The notes under the pieces: generated by a model
The model's input: the letters and a program-made list of their open reading frames with translations, nothing else
Told to the model about the DNA's origin: nothing
Database searches by the model: none
Made by a program: the position numbers and the translations under genes
Part shown: piece after piece, positions 7,149 through 24,640 of the stretch
How the letters are laid out: every line of letters starts with the position of its first letter
Position numbering within the stretch: position 1 is the stretch's first letter
Assembly: GCF_029210375.1 (NCBI RefSeq)
Contig: NZ_JARGER010000011.1
Span: forward strand, 1 to 55,753
Reading direction: 5' to 3'
Source: Nocardioides sp. YIM 152315
GTDB lineage: Bacteria; Actinomycetota; Actinomycetes; Propionibacteriales; Nocardioidaceae
DNA length: 55,753 nucleotides

Positions 7149-8645
7149 TCAGTCCTCGTAGACGGCCACCCAGTCGACGTAGATCTGCTGCTCGACGGCA
7201 TGCTCCGGGTCGGACAGGTCGCGCATGTTCTTCTGGTTCCAGTCCCGCGTCAGGTTGCTCAGGATCACGCGGCTGGGCTTGTAGGCGCTCTGGTCCTGCA
7301 GCGAGGCGACCAGGTTGCCGTCGTAGTAGAAGTCGTAGCCGAGATGGGTCCAGTGCACCGCGTACACGTGGAAGGCCTCGCTCGGGCTCTGGAGCTCGGC
7401 CGGCACGGGGTACTCCGCCCCGCTCAGCGGGCTCGGGAACGCGAACTTCTGGGGGCTGGATCGCAGCGGGCTGCCGTCACCGTCCCAGTTGGCGGTGATG
7501 CTGTCGCCCCAGATCGTGCGGCCGTTGAACTCCGCGACGTCGACCTCCGCCCGGCCGCGGCCGTAGCCCTCGGCACTGAGCCAGAAGGCGCCGTAGCTGC
7601 CGGCCCGCGCGGTCTGGAACTTCACCCGCGCCACGAACCAGCCCCGCGCCTGGGTGAACGAGGTGGTCTGGACGTGCCCCTGGAGCAGGTGCTGGAGCTG
7701 GCCGTCCGCGGGGTCGGCCGACGTGCACGGACCGGGCGCCTCGGGGTCGGGCAGCACGCCGAGGGTCAGGACGCCGTTCGCGACACTGCGGGCCGCAGCG
7801 GAGGCCTTCTCGCACATCATCTGCGGAGCCACGCCGTACACGTCCTGGCCGGGCCGGTCGACCCACTTGGCCGGGTCGAAGGTGTCGAACTCGTCGACGA
7901 ACGTCGGGGCGCCGGCCGGCGTGTCGGCCAGCTCGGCCGACAGGCTGGTGGCCTCAGCGACCCCGTGCCACGCGTGCGCCACGGCGCGGTACTCCTGCGC
8001 CCCCCAGGCCCGGAAGTAGGCCTGGCCGGAGTCGTCCGTGGTCAGTGACGTCATGGGCTGCCATGCGTCCTGGCTCCCCGCGGCACGGACGTAGACGTCG
8101 ATCGGTCGCTCGGCGCGAGCCGGCGAGACGGTCACCACCGCCCGCGCCGCGGCCACCGACAGCGCCTCCGGGTCGACGCCGGGGGCGATCAGCCGGGGCT
8201 GCACCTCGATGCGGACCGTCTGCGGGACGTACCTCACCTGGACGGGGTCGGAGTAGACCGGCTCGTCGGTGAGACCCGGGTCGACGTACGTGCGGAAGGT
8301 CGACGTGCCGTCGAACTGGTCGAGCGTCACCTCGGGGAAGGCGTAGTGGCCGTGATGAACGGTGTCGACCTCGCCGACGTCCGACCACGCACCGGTCGCG
8401 TCCTGCCGTTGCAGGCCGACCGGTAGCCCCGTGAACGACGCGCCCTCGACACTCGCGACCCCCCGCACGCGGAACGTCTCTCCCGGCATCCGGGTCTGAG
8501 GTGCCGAGACCCGGACCTGGGTGTGGGCCGCCTCCGGCCCGGGGCCGGGGCGCGGGTTGCCCTCCCAGACGACCGTCACCACACTCACCACTGCCACGGC
8601 GACCACGACGGCGGACGCGGCGGTCACCACGATCGAACGGTGCAT
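7149..8645 (-). CDS. Membrane-anchored or secreted GH16-family glycoside hydrolase
   Basis: 498 residues. An N-terminal hydrophobic helix (residues 5-27) is a signal/anchor. Residues 40-240 are beta-rich and look like two Ig/adhesion-type modules. From about 250 the laminarinase-like fold begins (FVDEFDTFDPAKW), with the catalytic signature EVDVAE at 367-372 (nucleophile Glu367, acid/base Glu372) in the E-x-D-x-x-E form of family 16. The enzyme should cleave beta-glucan or a similar wall or environmental polysaccharide outside the cell. ATG 8645 is preferred over 8681 because AGAGGA precedes it. It sits alone between the two divergent sdh operons with no transporter or regulator beside it. 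Confidence 0.82.
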   Translation of the reverse strand: MHRSIVVTAASAVVVAVAVVSVVTVVWEGNPRPGPGPEAAHTQVRVSAPQTRMPGETFRVRGVASVEGASFTGLPVGLQRQDATGAWSDVGEVDTVHHGHYAFPEVTLDQFDGTSTFRTYVDPGLTDEPVYSDPVQVRYVPQTVRIEVQPRLIAPGVDPEALSVAAARAVVTVSPARAERPIDVYVRAAGSQDAWQPMTSLTTDDSGQAYFRAWGAQEYRAVAHAWHGVAEATSLSAELADTPAGAPTFVDEFDTFDPAKWVDRPGQDVYGVAPQMMCEKASAAARSVANGVLTLGVLPDPEAPGPCTSADPADGQLQHLLQGHVQTTSFTQARGWFVARVKFQTARAGSYGAFWLSAEGYGRGRAEVDVAEFNGRTIWGDSITANWDGDGSPLRSSPQKFAFPSPLSGAEYPVPAELQSPSEAFHVYAVHWTHLGYDFYYDGNLVASLQDQSAYKPSRVILSNLTRDWNQKNMRDLSDPEHAVEQQIYVDWVAVYED

Positions 8646-8743
8646 CTGGTCCTCTCGCGCGGTCCGGCCGGTCCCCGCCATTGTGCCGACCGGGCGAAAT
8701 CGGGCTCATCCGGCAACGCGCTCTAAGTCACACTCACCCACGG

Positions 8744-8781
8744 ACTGATAGCGCTTCCACCCGGGGTAGCGTGGCCCTTCG
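8744..8781 (+). promoter_or_regulatory. Possible promoter of the second sdhCAB operon, perhaps leaderless
   Basis: A TAGCGT hexamer (TAnnnT type -10) is at 8767-8772, so transcription would begin at about 8779-8781, on the GTG start of sdhC. No ribosome binding site is visible before that GTG, which agrees with a leaderless message. The -35 region is weak. The same TAGCGT hexamer lies at 24574-24579 in front of mdh. Confidence 0.35.
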
Positions 8782-9482
8782 TGGCAACGACGACCTTGGT
8801 GACCGGTGCGCGGGCGTCGCGCTCCACCATCACACTCAAGCTCCTGATGGCCGCGAGCGGCCTCGTCTTCATCCTGTACGTGCTCGCGCACATGTACGGC
8901 AACCTCAAGGCCTTCGCGGGCCACGACGCCTACAACGAGTACGCGCACCACCTGCGCACGCTGGGCGAGCCGATGCTCCCCTACGAGGGCTTCCTCTGGA
9001 TCATGCGCGCGGTGCTGATCGTGGCGCTGGTCGTCCACGTGTACGCCGCGGTCCGACTCGGGCACCGGGCCATCCACGCGCGCAGCCAGAGGTACGTGGT
9101 GAAGAAGAACCTCGCCTCGTCGTTCTCCTCGCGCTGGATGCGCTGGGGCGGTGTCGCCATCCTCCTGTTCGTGATCTGGCACCTGATCAACTTCACGATC
9201 GGCAAGGTCAACGTCGCGGGCGGGGAGACCAACGACCCGTACAACCTGCTCGTCGACACCTTCGACACCTGGTGGATGACGGTCATCTACCTGCTGGCCA
9301 TGTTCGCGCTGGCCCTGCACCTGCACCACGGCACCTGGAGCGCCGCCCAGACGCTCGGCCTGACCAACAACGCGCGGGCACGCCGCAACGCCAAGGCACT
9401 CGGCTGGATCCTCGCGGTCGTCATCGCCGGCGGCTTCTCCCTCGTCCCGATCTTCGTCCTCGCGGGCGTCATCTCCAAGTAA
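8781..9482 (+). CDS. sdhC: Succinate dehydrogenase cytochrome b subunit (single five-helix anchor)
   Basis: 233 residues with five predicted membrane helices. Conserved histidines in or next to helices are the likely ligands of two b haems: LAHMYGN, VVHVYAA, IWHLINF and [10 protein letters not shown]. This is the single-chain cytochrome b of the SdhCAB/fumarate-reductase type found in Corynebacterium and Campylobacter-like enzymes, different from the Sdh1 anchor at 6210-7052. It passes electrons between the FeS subunit and menaquinone. GTG at 8781 has no ribosome site, so a leaderless start is possible. The stop is followed 10 bases later by sdhA, with GGGGCAG in the gap. Confidence 0.92.
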   Translation: MATTTLVTGARASRSTITLKLLMAASGLVFILYVLAHMYGNLKAFAGHDAYNEYAHHLRTLGEPMLPYEGFLWIMRAVLIVALVVHVYAAVRLGHRAIHARSQRYVVKKNLASSFSSRWMRWGGVAILLFVIWHLINFTIGKVNVAGGETNDPYNLLVDTFDTWWMTVIYLLAMFALALHLHHGTWSAAQTLGLTNNARARRNAKALGWILAVVIAGGFSLVPIFVLAGVISK

Positions 9483-9492
9483 GGGGCAGCAC

Positions 9493-11535
<2,043 letters not shown>

Positions 11536-11605
11536 TGAATTCACCCCACGAAACCCTGCAGGGACTCGCTTCACTCGTGCGGAGCATGCTTGCGCGGGGG
11601 CCCCG

Positions 11606-12349
11606 ATGAAGGTGACCCTCAAGATCTGGCGCCAGCCGGACGCCGCGTCGCAGGGCGCGATGCACACCTACGAGCTGGACGGCGTCTCCGAGGACATGTC
11701 GTTCCTCGAGATGCTGGACGTCCTCAACGAGGACCTCGTCGCCAGGGGCGAGGACCCCGTCGCGTTCGACTCCGACTGCCGCGAGGGCATCTGCGGCATG
11801 TGCGGCCTGATGATCAACGGCCAGGCGCACGGCCCCGAGGTCACCACGACCTGCCAGCTGCACATGCGGTCCTTCAAGGACGGCGACGAGATCGTCATCG
11901 AGCCGTGGCGCGCCGACGCCTTCCCGGTCGTCAAGGACCTCGTCGTCGACCGCGGCGCGTTCGACCGGATCATCCAGGCCGGCGGCTACATCTCGGTCAA
12001 CACCGGCTCCGCACCGGAGGCGCACTCGGTGCCCGTCCCCCGCGACGACGCCGTCCGCGCGTTCAACGTGGCCACCTGCATCGGGTGCGGCGCGTGCGTC
12101 GCGGCCTGCCCGAACGGCTCGGCCTCGCTCTTCATGGGTGCGAAGGTCACCCACCTGGGCGAGCTGCCGCAGGGACAGCCCGAGCGCGACAGTCGGGTCG
12201 TCGGCATGGTCGCCCAGCACGACGCCGAGGGCTTCGGCGGCTGCACCAACATCGGCGAGTGCACCGCGGCCTGCCCCAAGGAGATCCCGCTCGACGTGAT
12301 CTCCCGCCTCAACTGGGACCTGCACGCCGCCCTGCGCCACGGACACTGA
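11606..12349 (+). CDS. sdhB: Succinate dehydrogenase iron-sulfur subunit, cytochrome-b type
   Basis: 247 residues. Cys58, Cys63, Cys66 and Cys83 ([16 protein letters not shown] ... TTCQLH) hold the 2Fe-2S cluster; [15 protein letters not shown] and [15 protein letters not shown] hold the other clusters. It links SdhA to the cytochrome b. The ATG at 11606 gives the family's usual [10 protein letters not shown] start. The 70-base gap after sdhA is longer than the 10-base gap between sdhC and sdhA and contains no other gene; no obvious Shine-Dalgarno sequence precedes the ATG. A region of palindromic repeats follows the stop. Confidence 0.93.
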   Translation: MKVTLKIWRQPDAASQGAMHTYELDGVSEDMSFLEMLDVLNEDLVARGEDPVAFDSDCREGICGMCGLMINGQAHGPEVTTTCQLHMRSFKDGDEIVIEPWRADAFPVVKDLVVDRGAFDRIIQAGGYISVNTGSAPEAHSVPVPRDDAVRAFNVATCIGCGACVAACPNGSASLFMGAKVTHLGELPQGQPERDSRVVGMVAQHDAEGFGGCTNIGECTAACPKEIPLDVISRLNWDLHAALRHGH

Positions 12350-12384
12350 GCCGAGGCGGCCGCCGCGCCCGCACCGCCCGCAGG

Positions 12385-12516
12385 TTCATCACGGGATGAG
12401 GGTGGAGTTTCGCCCCCCAACCGGGCGCGGATTCATCAAGGGACGACGGTCAAGCCGCGCTTCCCGGGGTGAACTCGCCGAGGGAAGCGCGGTATCGCCT
12501 TCATCCCCTGATGAAG
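12385..12516. repeat. Palindromic repeat element, copy 1 (plus a half unit)
   Basis: The main unit, 12431-12516, begins TTCATCAAGGGA and ends TCCCCTGATGAA (outer inverted repeat). Nested inside is a perfect 11-base inverted repeat, CCGCGCTTCCC and GGGAAGCGCGG. A lone TTCATC-N4-GATGAG hairpin precedes it at 12385-12402. Almost the same 86-base unit occurs at 51101-51187. This copy lies between the converging sdhB (ends 12349) and the minus-strand gene ending at 12566, so it may also terminate transcription from both sides. No gene is seen in 12350-12565. Confidence 0.75.
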
Positions 12517-12565
12517 CGCCGACCGCGGGGCCGACCCCAGGCCGGTCCCGGGCCGACCCGGGCGG

Positions 12566-12787
12566 TCAGGCGCGCTTGCGCAGCCCCCTGACGCCGAGCA
12601 CGGCGAAGACGACGCCCAGGCACAGGTTCACGACGATCAGGCCGGTGTGGGCGATCCAGTAGCCCTGCGGGCGGTCCTCGCCGGAGGCGTGCGCGTCGTA
12701 CAGGTTGCGGGCGAACATGGTCCAGGTCAGGAAGCTCCACGCCGCCACGGCGACGAGGAACCAGCCCGTCTTGCGTCCCACTGTCAT
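12566..12787 (-). CDS. SCO4848-family small membrane protein
   Basis: 73 residues with two transmembrane helices (about residues 7-25 and 44-65) and a short loop containing RNLYDAHASGEDRPQGYW. It fits the SCO4848 family, a small conserved actinobacterial membrane protein of unknown role. In Streptomyces that family also lies near sdh genes (from memory). The start ATG at 12785-12787 overlaps the YihY stop codon as ATGA, so the two are translationally coupled. It is the last gene of the trpS to YihY minus-strand run. Confidence 0.8.
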   Translation of the reverse strand: MTVGRKTGWFLVAVAAWSFLTWTMFARNLYDAHASGEDRPQGYWIAHTGLIVVNLCLGVVFAVLGVRGLRKRA

Positions 12788-13812
12788 CTGCTCCTTCTCG
12801 AGAACCGGCGGACCACGGCCACCAGGCCGAGCATGGTGGCCGCGCCCGCAGCGTACGGCGCCGCCCACGGGTGCTCGACGTCGGGACGCCGCACCGGCGG
12901 CGACGGCGGGCCCGCGACCGGCGCCGCCACGGGGACCGGCCGGGCCGCCCGAGCGGCGGGCGAGGTGTGCGCCCAGGCAGCGGCGTAGAGCACGAGCTGG
13001 GAGAAGTAGCTGATCCACACGAGCACGATCAGCGCGATGCCGAAGGCCTGGAAGGCGGGGCTGCCCTGGGTCAGCCGGATCAGCAGCCCGGAGACCTGCT
13101 TGAGCACCTCGAACCCGATCGCGCCCAGGAGGGCGCCGGACCACAACGACCGGCGCGGGGTGTGCGGGTCGGCGAGCAGCACGAACATGACGAAGAAGAG
13201 CAGCATGTTCGCGAGGAACCCCAGCACGACGGTGAGCAGCCGGACCAGCCAGCCGAGCTCGTCGTCGAGGCCGAGCCAGTCCAGCACCTGGTCGGAGAAC
13301 CCGCCGACCAGCCCGGCGACGGCGACCGACACGAGCAGGATCACACCGATGACGCCGAGCGTGGCGAGGTCGCGGAGCTTGCCGAGGACGAAGCTCGGCT
13401 GCTCCCTCGCCGGCACCTCGAAGACGGTCTGCAGCGCGCTGCGCATCGCCGCCAGCCACCCGAGCCCGGAGTAGAGCAGCACGACCGCGCCGATGATCCC
13501 GACAGCGCCGGCCGCCCGCTCGATGTCGCTGATCTGCACCTGGGTGTCACCGGTCCCGATCAGCCCCGGCATGACGGCGTCCAGCGCCTCGGTGAGGTTC
13601 TCGTCGGCCTCGTCCCACACCTTCGCCAGCCAGCCGACCACGAAGAACGCCAGCGCCAGCACGGGGAAGAAGGAGAGGAACGCGAAGTAGGTGACCGCAC
13701 CGGCCTGCTGACCCGCCTGCACCCCCGAGTAGTGCTCCTGCACCCTGACGACGTGGTCGACCAGCGGGCTCCGTCGCCGGACCCGCGCCACCCGCTCCCC
13801 GAGAGCCGGCAC
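12784..13812 (-). CDS. YihY/BrkB-family inner membrane protein
   Basis: 342 residues. The N-terminus has the family hallmark AGAVTYFAFLSFFPVLALAF and is followed by five more hydrophobic segments, giving the usual six. The region GSPAFQAFGIALIVLVWISYFSQ is also typical. The C-terminal tail is Pro/Arg/Ala-rich with an additional short helix near the end. The family was once annotated as ribonuclease BN but is now regarded as an integral membrane protein of unsettled function. It starts one base after the stop of the 2'-5' RNA ligase-like gene and overlaps the next gene by four bases, so the block is one operon. Confidence 0.88.
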   Translation of the reverse strand: MPALGERVARVRRRSPLVDHVVRVQEHYSGVQAGQQAGAVTYFAFLSFFPVLALAFFVVGWLAKVWDEADENLTEALDAVMPGLIGTGDTQVQISDIERAAGAVGIIGAVVLLYSGLGWLAAMRSALQTVFEVPAREQPSFVLGKLRDLATLGVIGVILLVSVAVAGLVGGFSDQVLDWLGLDDELGWLVRLLTVVLGFLANMLLFFVMFVLLADPHTPRRSLWSGALLGAIGFEVLKQVSGLLIRLTQGSPAFQAFGIALIVLVWISYFSQLVLYAAAWAHTSPAARAARPVPVAAPVAGPPSPPVRRPDVEHPWAAPYAAGAATMLGLVAVVRRFSRRSR

Positions 13813-13813
13813 G

Positions 13814-14335
13814 TCAGGACTCCGCGGCCGCCAGCGAGAACTGCCGCGTCGGCTGCCAGCCGATGGCCTCGTCGTGCACGTAGAGGTGGAACTCCCCGAC
13901 CAGGAACTCGCACTCGAAGCCGGCCAGCTCCGCGAAGGCCCGGTCGAGCAGCGCGTCCTCGAGGTGGTGGGCGATGGTGACGTGCGGGTGGTAGGGGTGC
14001 TCGAGCACCACGTCGAGCGGCCCGCTGCGTACGGCGTCGGCGAGTCGTTCGCAGTGCGAGATGCCCTCGACGAGGGTCACGAAGACCACCGGCGAGATCG
14101 GCCGGAACGTGCCCGTGCCACGCAGGTGGACGCGGAAGCTGTCGAGGTCGGCGGCGGCCCGAGCCAGGTGCTGCTCGACGCCGGGGAGGTCGGCCGCCGC
14201 GATCTCCGTGGGGGGGACCAACGTGATGTGGGTCGGGATCATCGCCGCCGTGACGTCGCCGACGGAGGTCCGGTAGTCCTGCAGCTCGGTCGCCCAGGGC
14301 TCCGGGATCGCGACCGCCACTCCAATCGTCGGCAT
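13814..14335 (-). CDS. 2'-5' RNA ligase / cyclic phosphodiesterase family protein
   Basis: 173 residues with two H-x-T motifs, HITL near residue 36 and HVTI near residue 118, which define the 2H phosphoesterase superfamily. These enzymes act on 2',3'-cyclic phosphates or 2'-5' linked RNA; the true substrate here is unknown. The length is right for the family. The gene lies 9 bases after trpS and 1 base before YihY. This trpS-2H-YihY order is common in actinobacteria (established knowledge). Confidence 0.85.
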   Translation of the reverse strand: MPTIGVAVAIPEPWATELQDYRTSVGDVTAAMIPTHITLVPPTEIAAADLPGVEQHLARAAADLDSFRVHLRGTGTFRPISPVVFVTLVEGISHCERLADAVRSGPLDVVLEHPYHPHVTIAHHLEDALLDRAFAELAGFECEFLVGEFHLYVHDEAIGWQPTRQFSLAAAES

Positions 14336-14344
14336 TCTCGGACC

Positions 14345-16655
<2,311 letters not shown>

Positions 16656-16834
16656 AGGGGGCGGGACCTTCCGGTGTCTGGTCGGATCGCGGCTGACGGC
16701 GTACGCAGCTCTCGTCGGGTGGTCTCCAGTCTGCAACCAGCCCGCCCTCCGGAGGTATTCCTGAAGTGTTCAAGTACCTCGCGAACCGGTCGATCACAAG
16801 GTCTTGCACCCATCTTCGACGCAGAACGGCAACC

Positions 16835-18460
16835 ATGCGCACGCTCATGCACCACCTGTCGATCGGACGGCGACTCGCGGTCGCCTTCGCCCTGATCTGC
16901 CTCCTCGTGGCGGTCGTCGCGGCCACCGGCATCAACGCGGCCCGCCAGCAGGTCGCGCTCGGCGACGACCAGCAGCGGCTCGCCGCGATGCGTGACGACG
17001 TCAAGGAGCTCCGCTTCCTGGACTCCGACGTCAGCGGCTGGCAGGGCTACATCTACTCCGAGGCGACGGCGTCCAGCCCGGCCCAGGCCGTCGAGCCGGA
17101 CGCCGACAACATGTCGGGCCTGATCGAGTCGCGCGAGAACGTGTACGCCGTGCTCGACGGCATCGACACGGGCGTGATGTCCGAGGGCGAGCGCGCGGAC
17201 CTCGCGACGATGCGCCAGCAGTGGGACGACTACTTCGCGGCGACCGACGCCTGGACCGAGCAGCTGCGCACGACCGCGGGTCCGGGTGACATGTACCAGG
17301 CCTTCAAGGTCCTCAACAGCGGCGCTCTCGCCACCTCGTGGGCGGCGCTCCTCGAGACGACCGACGAGCTGGTGTCCTCGGTCGACCACCGTGCGCACGC
17401 GCTGCACGAGCACGCGGACGACGTCGCGCAGCGCGCGATGGCCATCATGGTGGTCGCCGCCCTGCTCGCGCTCGGCCTCGCGATCGCCGCGGGCGTGGCC
17501 GTCACCCGGTCGATCGTGCGCCCGCTGCGCCGGTGCGTCGACGCGATCGACCGCGTCGCCGAGGGCGACCTGACCGCGTCGCCCGGCATCGAGCAGCGCG
17601 ACGAGATCGGCCACCTCGCCCGGGCGTTCGACTCGACGATGGGTTCGCTGCGCGGCATCGTCTCCACGGTGGCCCAGTCGGCGACGACCGTCGCGACCGC
17701 CGCCGAGCAGATCACGGCGACCGCCGGCACGATCTCCGGGTCCGCCGAGCAGGCGTCCGCCGAGGCCCGGGTGGTCAGCACGGCCGCCGACGCGGTCTCC
17801 CACAACGTCCAGACCGTCGCCGCCGGCTCGGAGGAGATGGGCGCGTCGATCCAGGAGATCGCCCGGAGCGCCCACGACGCCGCCGGGGTCGCCACCGAGG
17901 CCGTCGAGACCGCCGGGCGCACCGGCGAGACGGTGACCCGGCTCGGCACCTCCAGCCAGGAGATCGGCAACGTGGTCAAGACGATCACTTCGATCGCCGA
18001 GCAGACCAACCTGCTCGCCCTCAACGCCACCATCGAGGCCGCCCGTGCCGGCGAGGCCGGCAAGGGCTTCGCCGTGGTCGCCAACGAGGTCAAGGAGCTG
18101 GCCCAGGAGACCGCCCGGGCGACCGACGACATCGCCCGCCGGGTCGGTGCGATCCAGTCGGACGCGGCGGGTGCCGTCGACGCGATCCACCAGATCGGTG
18201 CCGTCGTCGGCCGCATCAGCGACTCGCAGACCACGATCGCTGCCGCGGTCGAGGAGCAGACCCTCACCACCCAGGAGATGAACCGCAACGTGGGCGACGC
18301 CGCCACCGGCTCCGGGGAGATCGCGGCCACCATCGGTCGGGTCGCCGCGGCCAGCCAGGTCACCTCCCAGGGGGCGCAGGAGCTCAACGGCGCGGTCGCC
18401 GAGCTGTCGCGGATGTCCGCGGAGCTCAAGGACGTCGTGTCGACCTTCCGCTACGAGTGA
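16835..18460 (+). CDS. Methyl-accepting chemotaxis protein (orphan location)
   Basis: 541 residues. A transmembrane helix at about 12-32 and another near residues 205-228 enclose a roughly 170-residue helical sensor domain. A HAMP domain ([22 protein letters not shown]) follows. The signalling domain has the conserved hairpin tip [19 protein letters not shown] and [20 protein letters not shown]. It signals through CheA/CheW, which are encoded 30 kb away. ATG 16835 is chosen because upstream residues do not resemble an MCP; the next ATG is 16847. It converges on the P450 gene with a 12-base gap and is a relative of, but not a DNA duplicate of, the MCPs at 45050-48226. Confidence 0.9.
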   Translation: MRTLMHHLSIGRRLAVAFALICLLVAVVAATGINAARQQVALGDDQQRLAAMRDDVKELRFLDSDVSGWQGYIYSEATASSPAQAVEPDADNMSGLIESRENVYAVLDGIDTGVMSEGERADLATMRQQWDDYFAATDAWTEQLRTTAGPGDMYQAFKVLNSGALATSWAALLETTDELVSSVDHRAHALHEHADDVAQRAMAIMVVAALLALGLAIAAGVAVTRSIVRPLRRCVDAIDRVAEGDLTASPGIEQRDEIGHLARAFDSTMGSLRGIVSTVAQSATTVATAAEQITATAGTISGSAEQASAEARVVSTAADAVSHNVQTVAAGSEEMGASIQEIARSAHDAAGVATEAVETAGRTGETVTRLGTSSQEIGNVVKTITSIAEQTNLLALNATIEAARAGEAGKGFAVVANEVKELAQETARATDDIARRVGAIQSDAAGAVDAIHQIGAVVGRISDSQTTIAAAVEEQTLTTQEMNRNVGDAATGSGEIAATIGRVAAASQVTSQGAQELNGAVAELSRMSAELKDVVSTFRYE

Positions 18461-18472
18461 GCCGGTCCGGGC

Positions 18473-19843
18473 CTACGCGGTGCGGACCAGGTCGATCGGC
18501 TGCCCGTCCTTCGGGAACGGCAGCGAGTGGTGGTCGAGCGGCGCGACGTACCCAGGGTCCACGCTCCAGCGGTAGCCGCGCAGCAGCCGGTGCAGGATCG
18601 CCTTGACCTCCATGCCCGCGAAGTAGAGGCCGATGCACTTGTGCACGCCCCCGCCGAACGGCTCCCAGGCGTAGCGGTGTGACTTGTCCTCGCGCCGGTC
18701 GGGTGAGAAGCGGTCGGGGTCGAACGCCATCGGGTCGGTCCAGTGCTCCTCCATCAGGTGCGACCACTGCACCCCGACCATGACGTGGGTCTCGGCGGGG
18801 ATCCGATAGCCCTGGACGGCGGTCTCCTTGACGGTCTTGCGCACGAGGATCGGGACCGGCGCCCGCAGCCGCAGGGCCTCCTTCATCACGAGGTCGACCG
18901 CCTGCAGCCCCTCGAGCTCGGCGAGGGTCGGCTCCGGGCCGAGCTCGAGCGCCTCCGCGCGGCAGCGCTCCTGCCACTCCGGGTGCTGGCCGAGGTACTG
19001 CAGCATCGTGGAGGTCGTGATCGTCGACGTGTCGTGCGCGGCCATCATCAGGAAGATCATGTGGTTGACGACGTCGTCGTCGCCGAAGCGCTCGCCGTCC
19101 TCGGTCTCGATGTGGCAGAGCACGGAGAAGATGTCGTCGGTGCGCGCCGCCCGCTTCGCCGGCAGGTAGCCGCGCAGGAACTCCTCGAGCACCCTCCGAC
19201 CGCGGTAGGCGCGCCCCCACCGGGTGAACGGCACGTCGGCGCGGACGATGCCGGCCGCTGCCTGGACGCAGGCGATGAACGCCTTGTTGACGCGGTCCAT
19301 CTCCGCACGACTCGTGGCGTCGGCGCCGCCCATGAAGATGTCGGCCGCGATGTCGAGCGTGAGCTGCTTGAGCGCGGGGTAGGCCCTGAAGCCGGGCTCG
19401 GTGCCCCACGACGCCATGCCCTCGGCGATGGCCGGATGCATCCGCTCGGCGTACGCCGAGAGCCGGTCGCGGGTGAACGCCTCCTGCAGAATCCGCCGGT
19501 GGGCGTGGTGCTCGTCGAAGTCGAGCAGCATCAGCCCGCGGTTGAAGAAGGGGCCGACGATCCGCCCCCACGCCGGCTCGTTGGCGAACGCCTTGTCGGC
19601 GTTGCGGAGTGCCTGCTCGCACGCGTCCGGACCGAGGAGCACGACGGCGCTGTCGACGACCGCGCTGAAGGGCGAGACCGGTCCGTAGGTCTCCCACTGG
19701 TGCCGGAAGAGCGCGACCGGGTCCCGGGCGTACTCGAAGATCCGGCCGACGACCGGCAGGCCCCGATCGCTGCGCAGCTGCTCGGGCACCTCCTTGAGGG
19801 GAGCCGCGGAGGTCGCGGTCGGAGGTGTCGCGTGGTCCGTCAT
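18473..19843 (-). CDS. Cytochrome P450
   Basis: 456 residues. The I-helix oxygen-activation segment MMAAHDTSTITTS, the K-helix ExxR (KEALRLRAP) and the haem loop FGGGVHKCIG with ligand Cys403 are all present. It is a soluble bacterial monooxygenase using electrons from a ferredoxin system. The haem loop has Gly-Val-His before Lys-Cys, and the I-helix has Ala-His rather than Ala-Gly, resembling CYP51/CYP-like sterol or fatty-acid groups more than typical macrolide P450s; substrate is unknown. ATG 19843 has AGGAGGT five bases upstream. No ferredoxin or reductase gene lies beside it. Confidence 0.9.
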   Translation of the reverse strand: MTDHATPPTATSAAPLKEVPEQLRSDRGLPVVGRIFEYARDPVALFRHQWETYGPVSPFSAVVDSAVVLLGPDACEQALRNADKAFANEPAWGRIVGPFFNRGLMLLDFDEHHAHRRILQEAFTRDRLSAYAERMHPAIAEGMASWGTEPGFRAYPALKQLTLDIAADIFMGGADATSRAEMDRVNKAFIACVQAAAGIVRADVPFTRWGRAYRGRRVLEEFLRGYLPAKRAARTDDIFSVLCHIETEDGERFGDDDVVNHMIFLMMAAHDTSTITTSTMLQYLGQHPEWQERCRAEALELGPEPTLAELEGLQAVDLVMKEALRLRAPVPILVRKTVKETAVQGYRIPAETHVMVGVQWSHLMEEHWTDPMAFDPDRFSPDRREDKSHRYAWEPFGGGVHKCIGLYFAGMEVKAILHRLLRGYRWSVDPGYVAPLDHHSLPFPKDGQPIDLVRTA

Positions 19844-19894
19844 CGTGACCTCCTGCGATCGGCAGTCCGTGCCCTGCCACCCTCGCACGAGGGG

Positions 19895-23862
<3,968 letters not shown>

Positions 23863-23868
23863 GGTCGC

Positions 23869-24540
23869 TCAGCCGCTGACCGTCGCGAGGCGGAGCACCC
23901 GGCCGGTGCCGTCCTCCTCGACCAGGCCGGTGCCGCGCGCCCAGTAGCGCTGCCGCGCGCCCGGCTCGCGCTCCGAGGTCTCGAGGGTCGCGACGAGGTC
24001 GTCGTACGAGCCGGCGGGGACCGTGACCGTCTCGTCGACGGCGGTCACGGTGACGACGTCCTCGACGACACCGGGCAGATACGCCGTACGGAAGCCGTCG
24101 CCGACGCGCGGACGGTCGGGCATGGCGAGCCCCGCCTCGGCGCCATCCGTCCCGGCCTCCCACTCCCCGTCGCGGCCGAACCACCAGACGTTGCCCTGGT
24201 CGTCCTGGGCGAACCAGTCCGTCGTGGTCTGCCCGCGCTCGGTCGTCACGCGCGCCGTGGTGTCGACGCCGGCGACCTGCGGACCGTCGGCCACCGTCAT
24301 GGTGAGCCGGTGGACGCCGCGGGCGTCGACGACCTGGTAGATCCAGGTGCGGCCGGGCGGCAGCGGCAGCCACGCGTTGTCGACCCCGGCGACGAAGTCG
24401 TCGGGGTCGGGGCTCGGCGTCGGGATGACCAGCTGGTCGACGCCGCTCGGCGGACTCGGGTCCGACGCCGTGCCGCAGCCGGCGAGAGCGGCCGCGACGA
24501 CGGTGACGAACGCCACGATCCTGGGCGCCCGCACGGTCAT
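23869..24540 (-). CDS. Lipoprotein of unknown function
   Basis: 223 residues. The N-terminus has a signal peptide ending in the lipobox LAGC (VVAAALAGC), so the mature protein should be lipid-anchored outside the membrane. The rest is beta-rich, with [19 protein letters not shown] and repeated Val/Thr strands; no enzyme motif is seen. The ATG at 24540 is chosen because the lipoprotein signal starts there, and the frame upstream to 24672 runs into the mdh gene on the other strand. It is divergent from mdh and shares the promoter region. Confidence 0.75.
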   Translation of the reverse strand: MTVRAPRIVAFVTVVAAALAGCGTASDPSPPSGVDQLVIPTPSPDPDDFVAGVDNAWLPLPPGRTWIYQVVDARGVHRLTMTVADGPQVAGVDTTARVTTERGQTTTDWFAQDDQGNVWWFGRDGEWEAGTDGAEAGLAMPDRPRVGDGFRTAYLPGVVEDVVTVTAVDETVTVPAGSYDDLVATLETSEREPGARQRYWARGTGLVEEDGTGRVLRLATVSG

Positions 24541-24573
24541 GGACCCCAGCATCGCAGGGGGGCCGGGCGCTGC

Positions 24574-24579
24574 TAGCGT
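24574..24579 (+). promoter_or_regulatory. Possible -10 box of mdh
   Basis: TAGCGT, about 60 bases before the mdh start codon and identical to the hexamer in front of the second sdhC (8767-8772). The -35 region is GC-rich without a clear match. Confidence 0.3.
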
Positions 24580-24640
24580 CGGGAGCCGGAAATCCCACCT
24601 TCCTCGTCCACCCTCGTCCACGTGTGCCAAGGAGTCCGTC

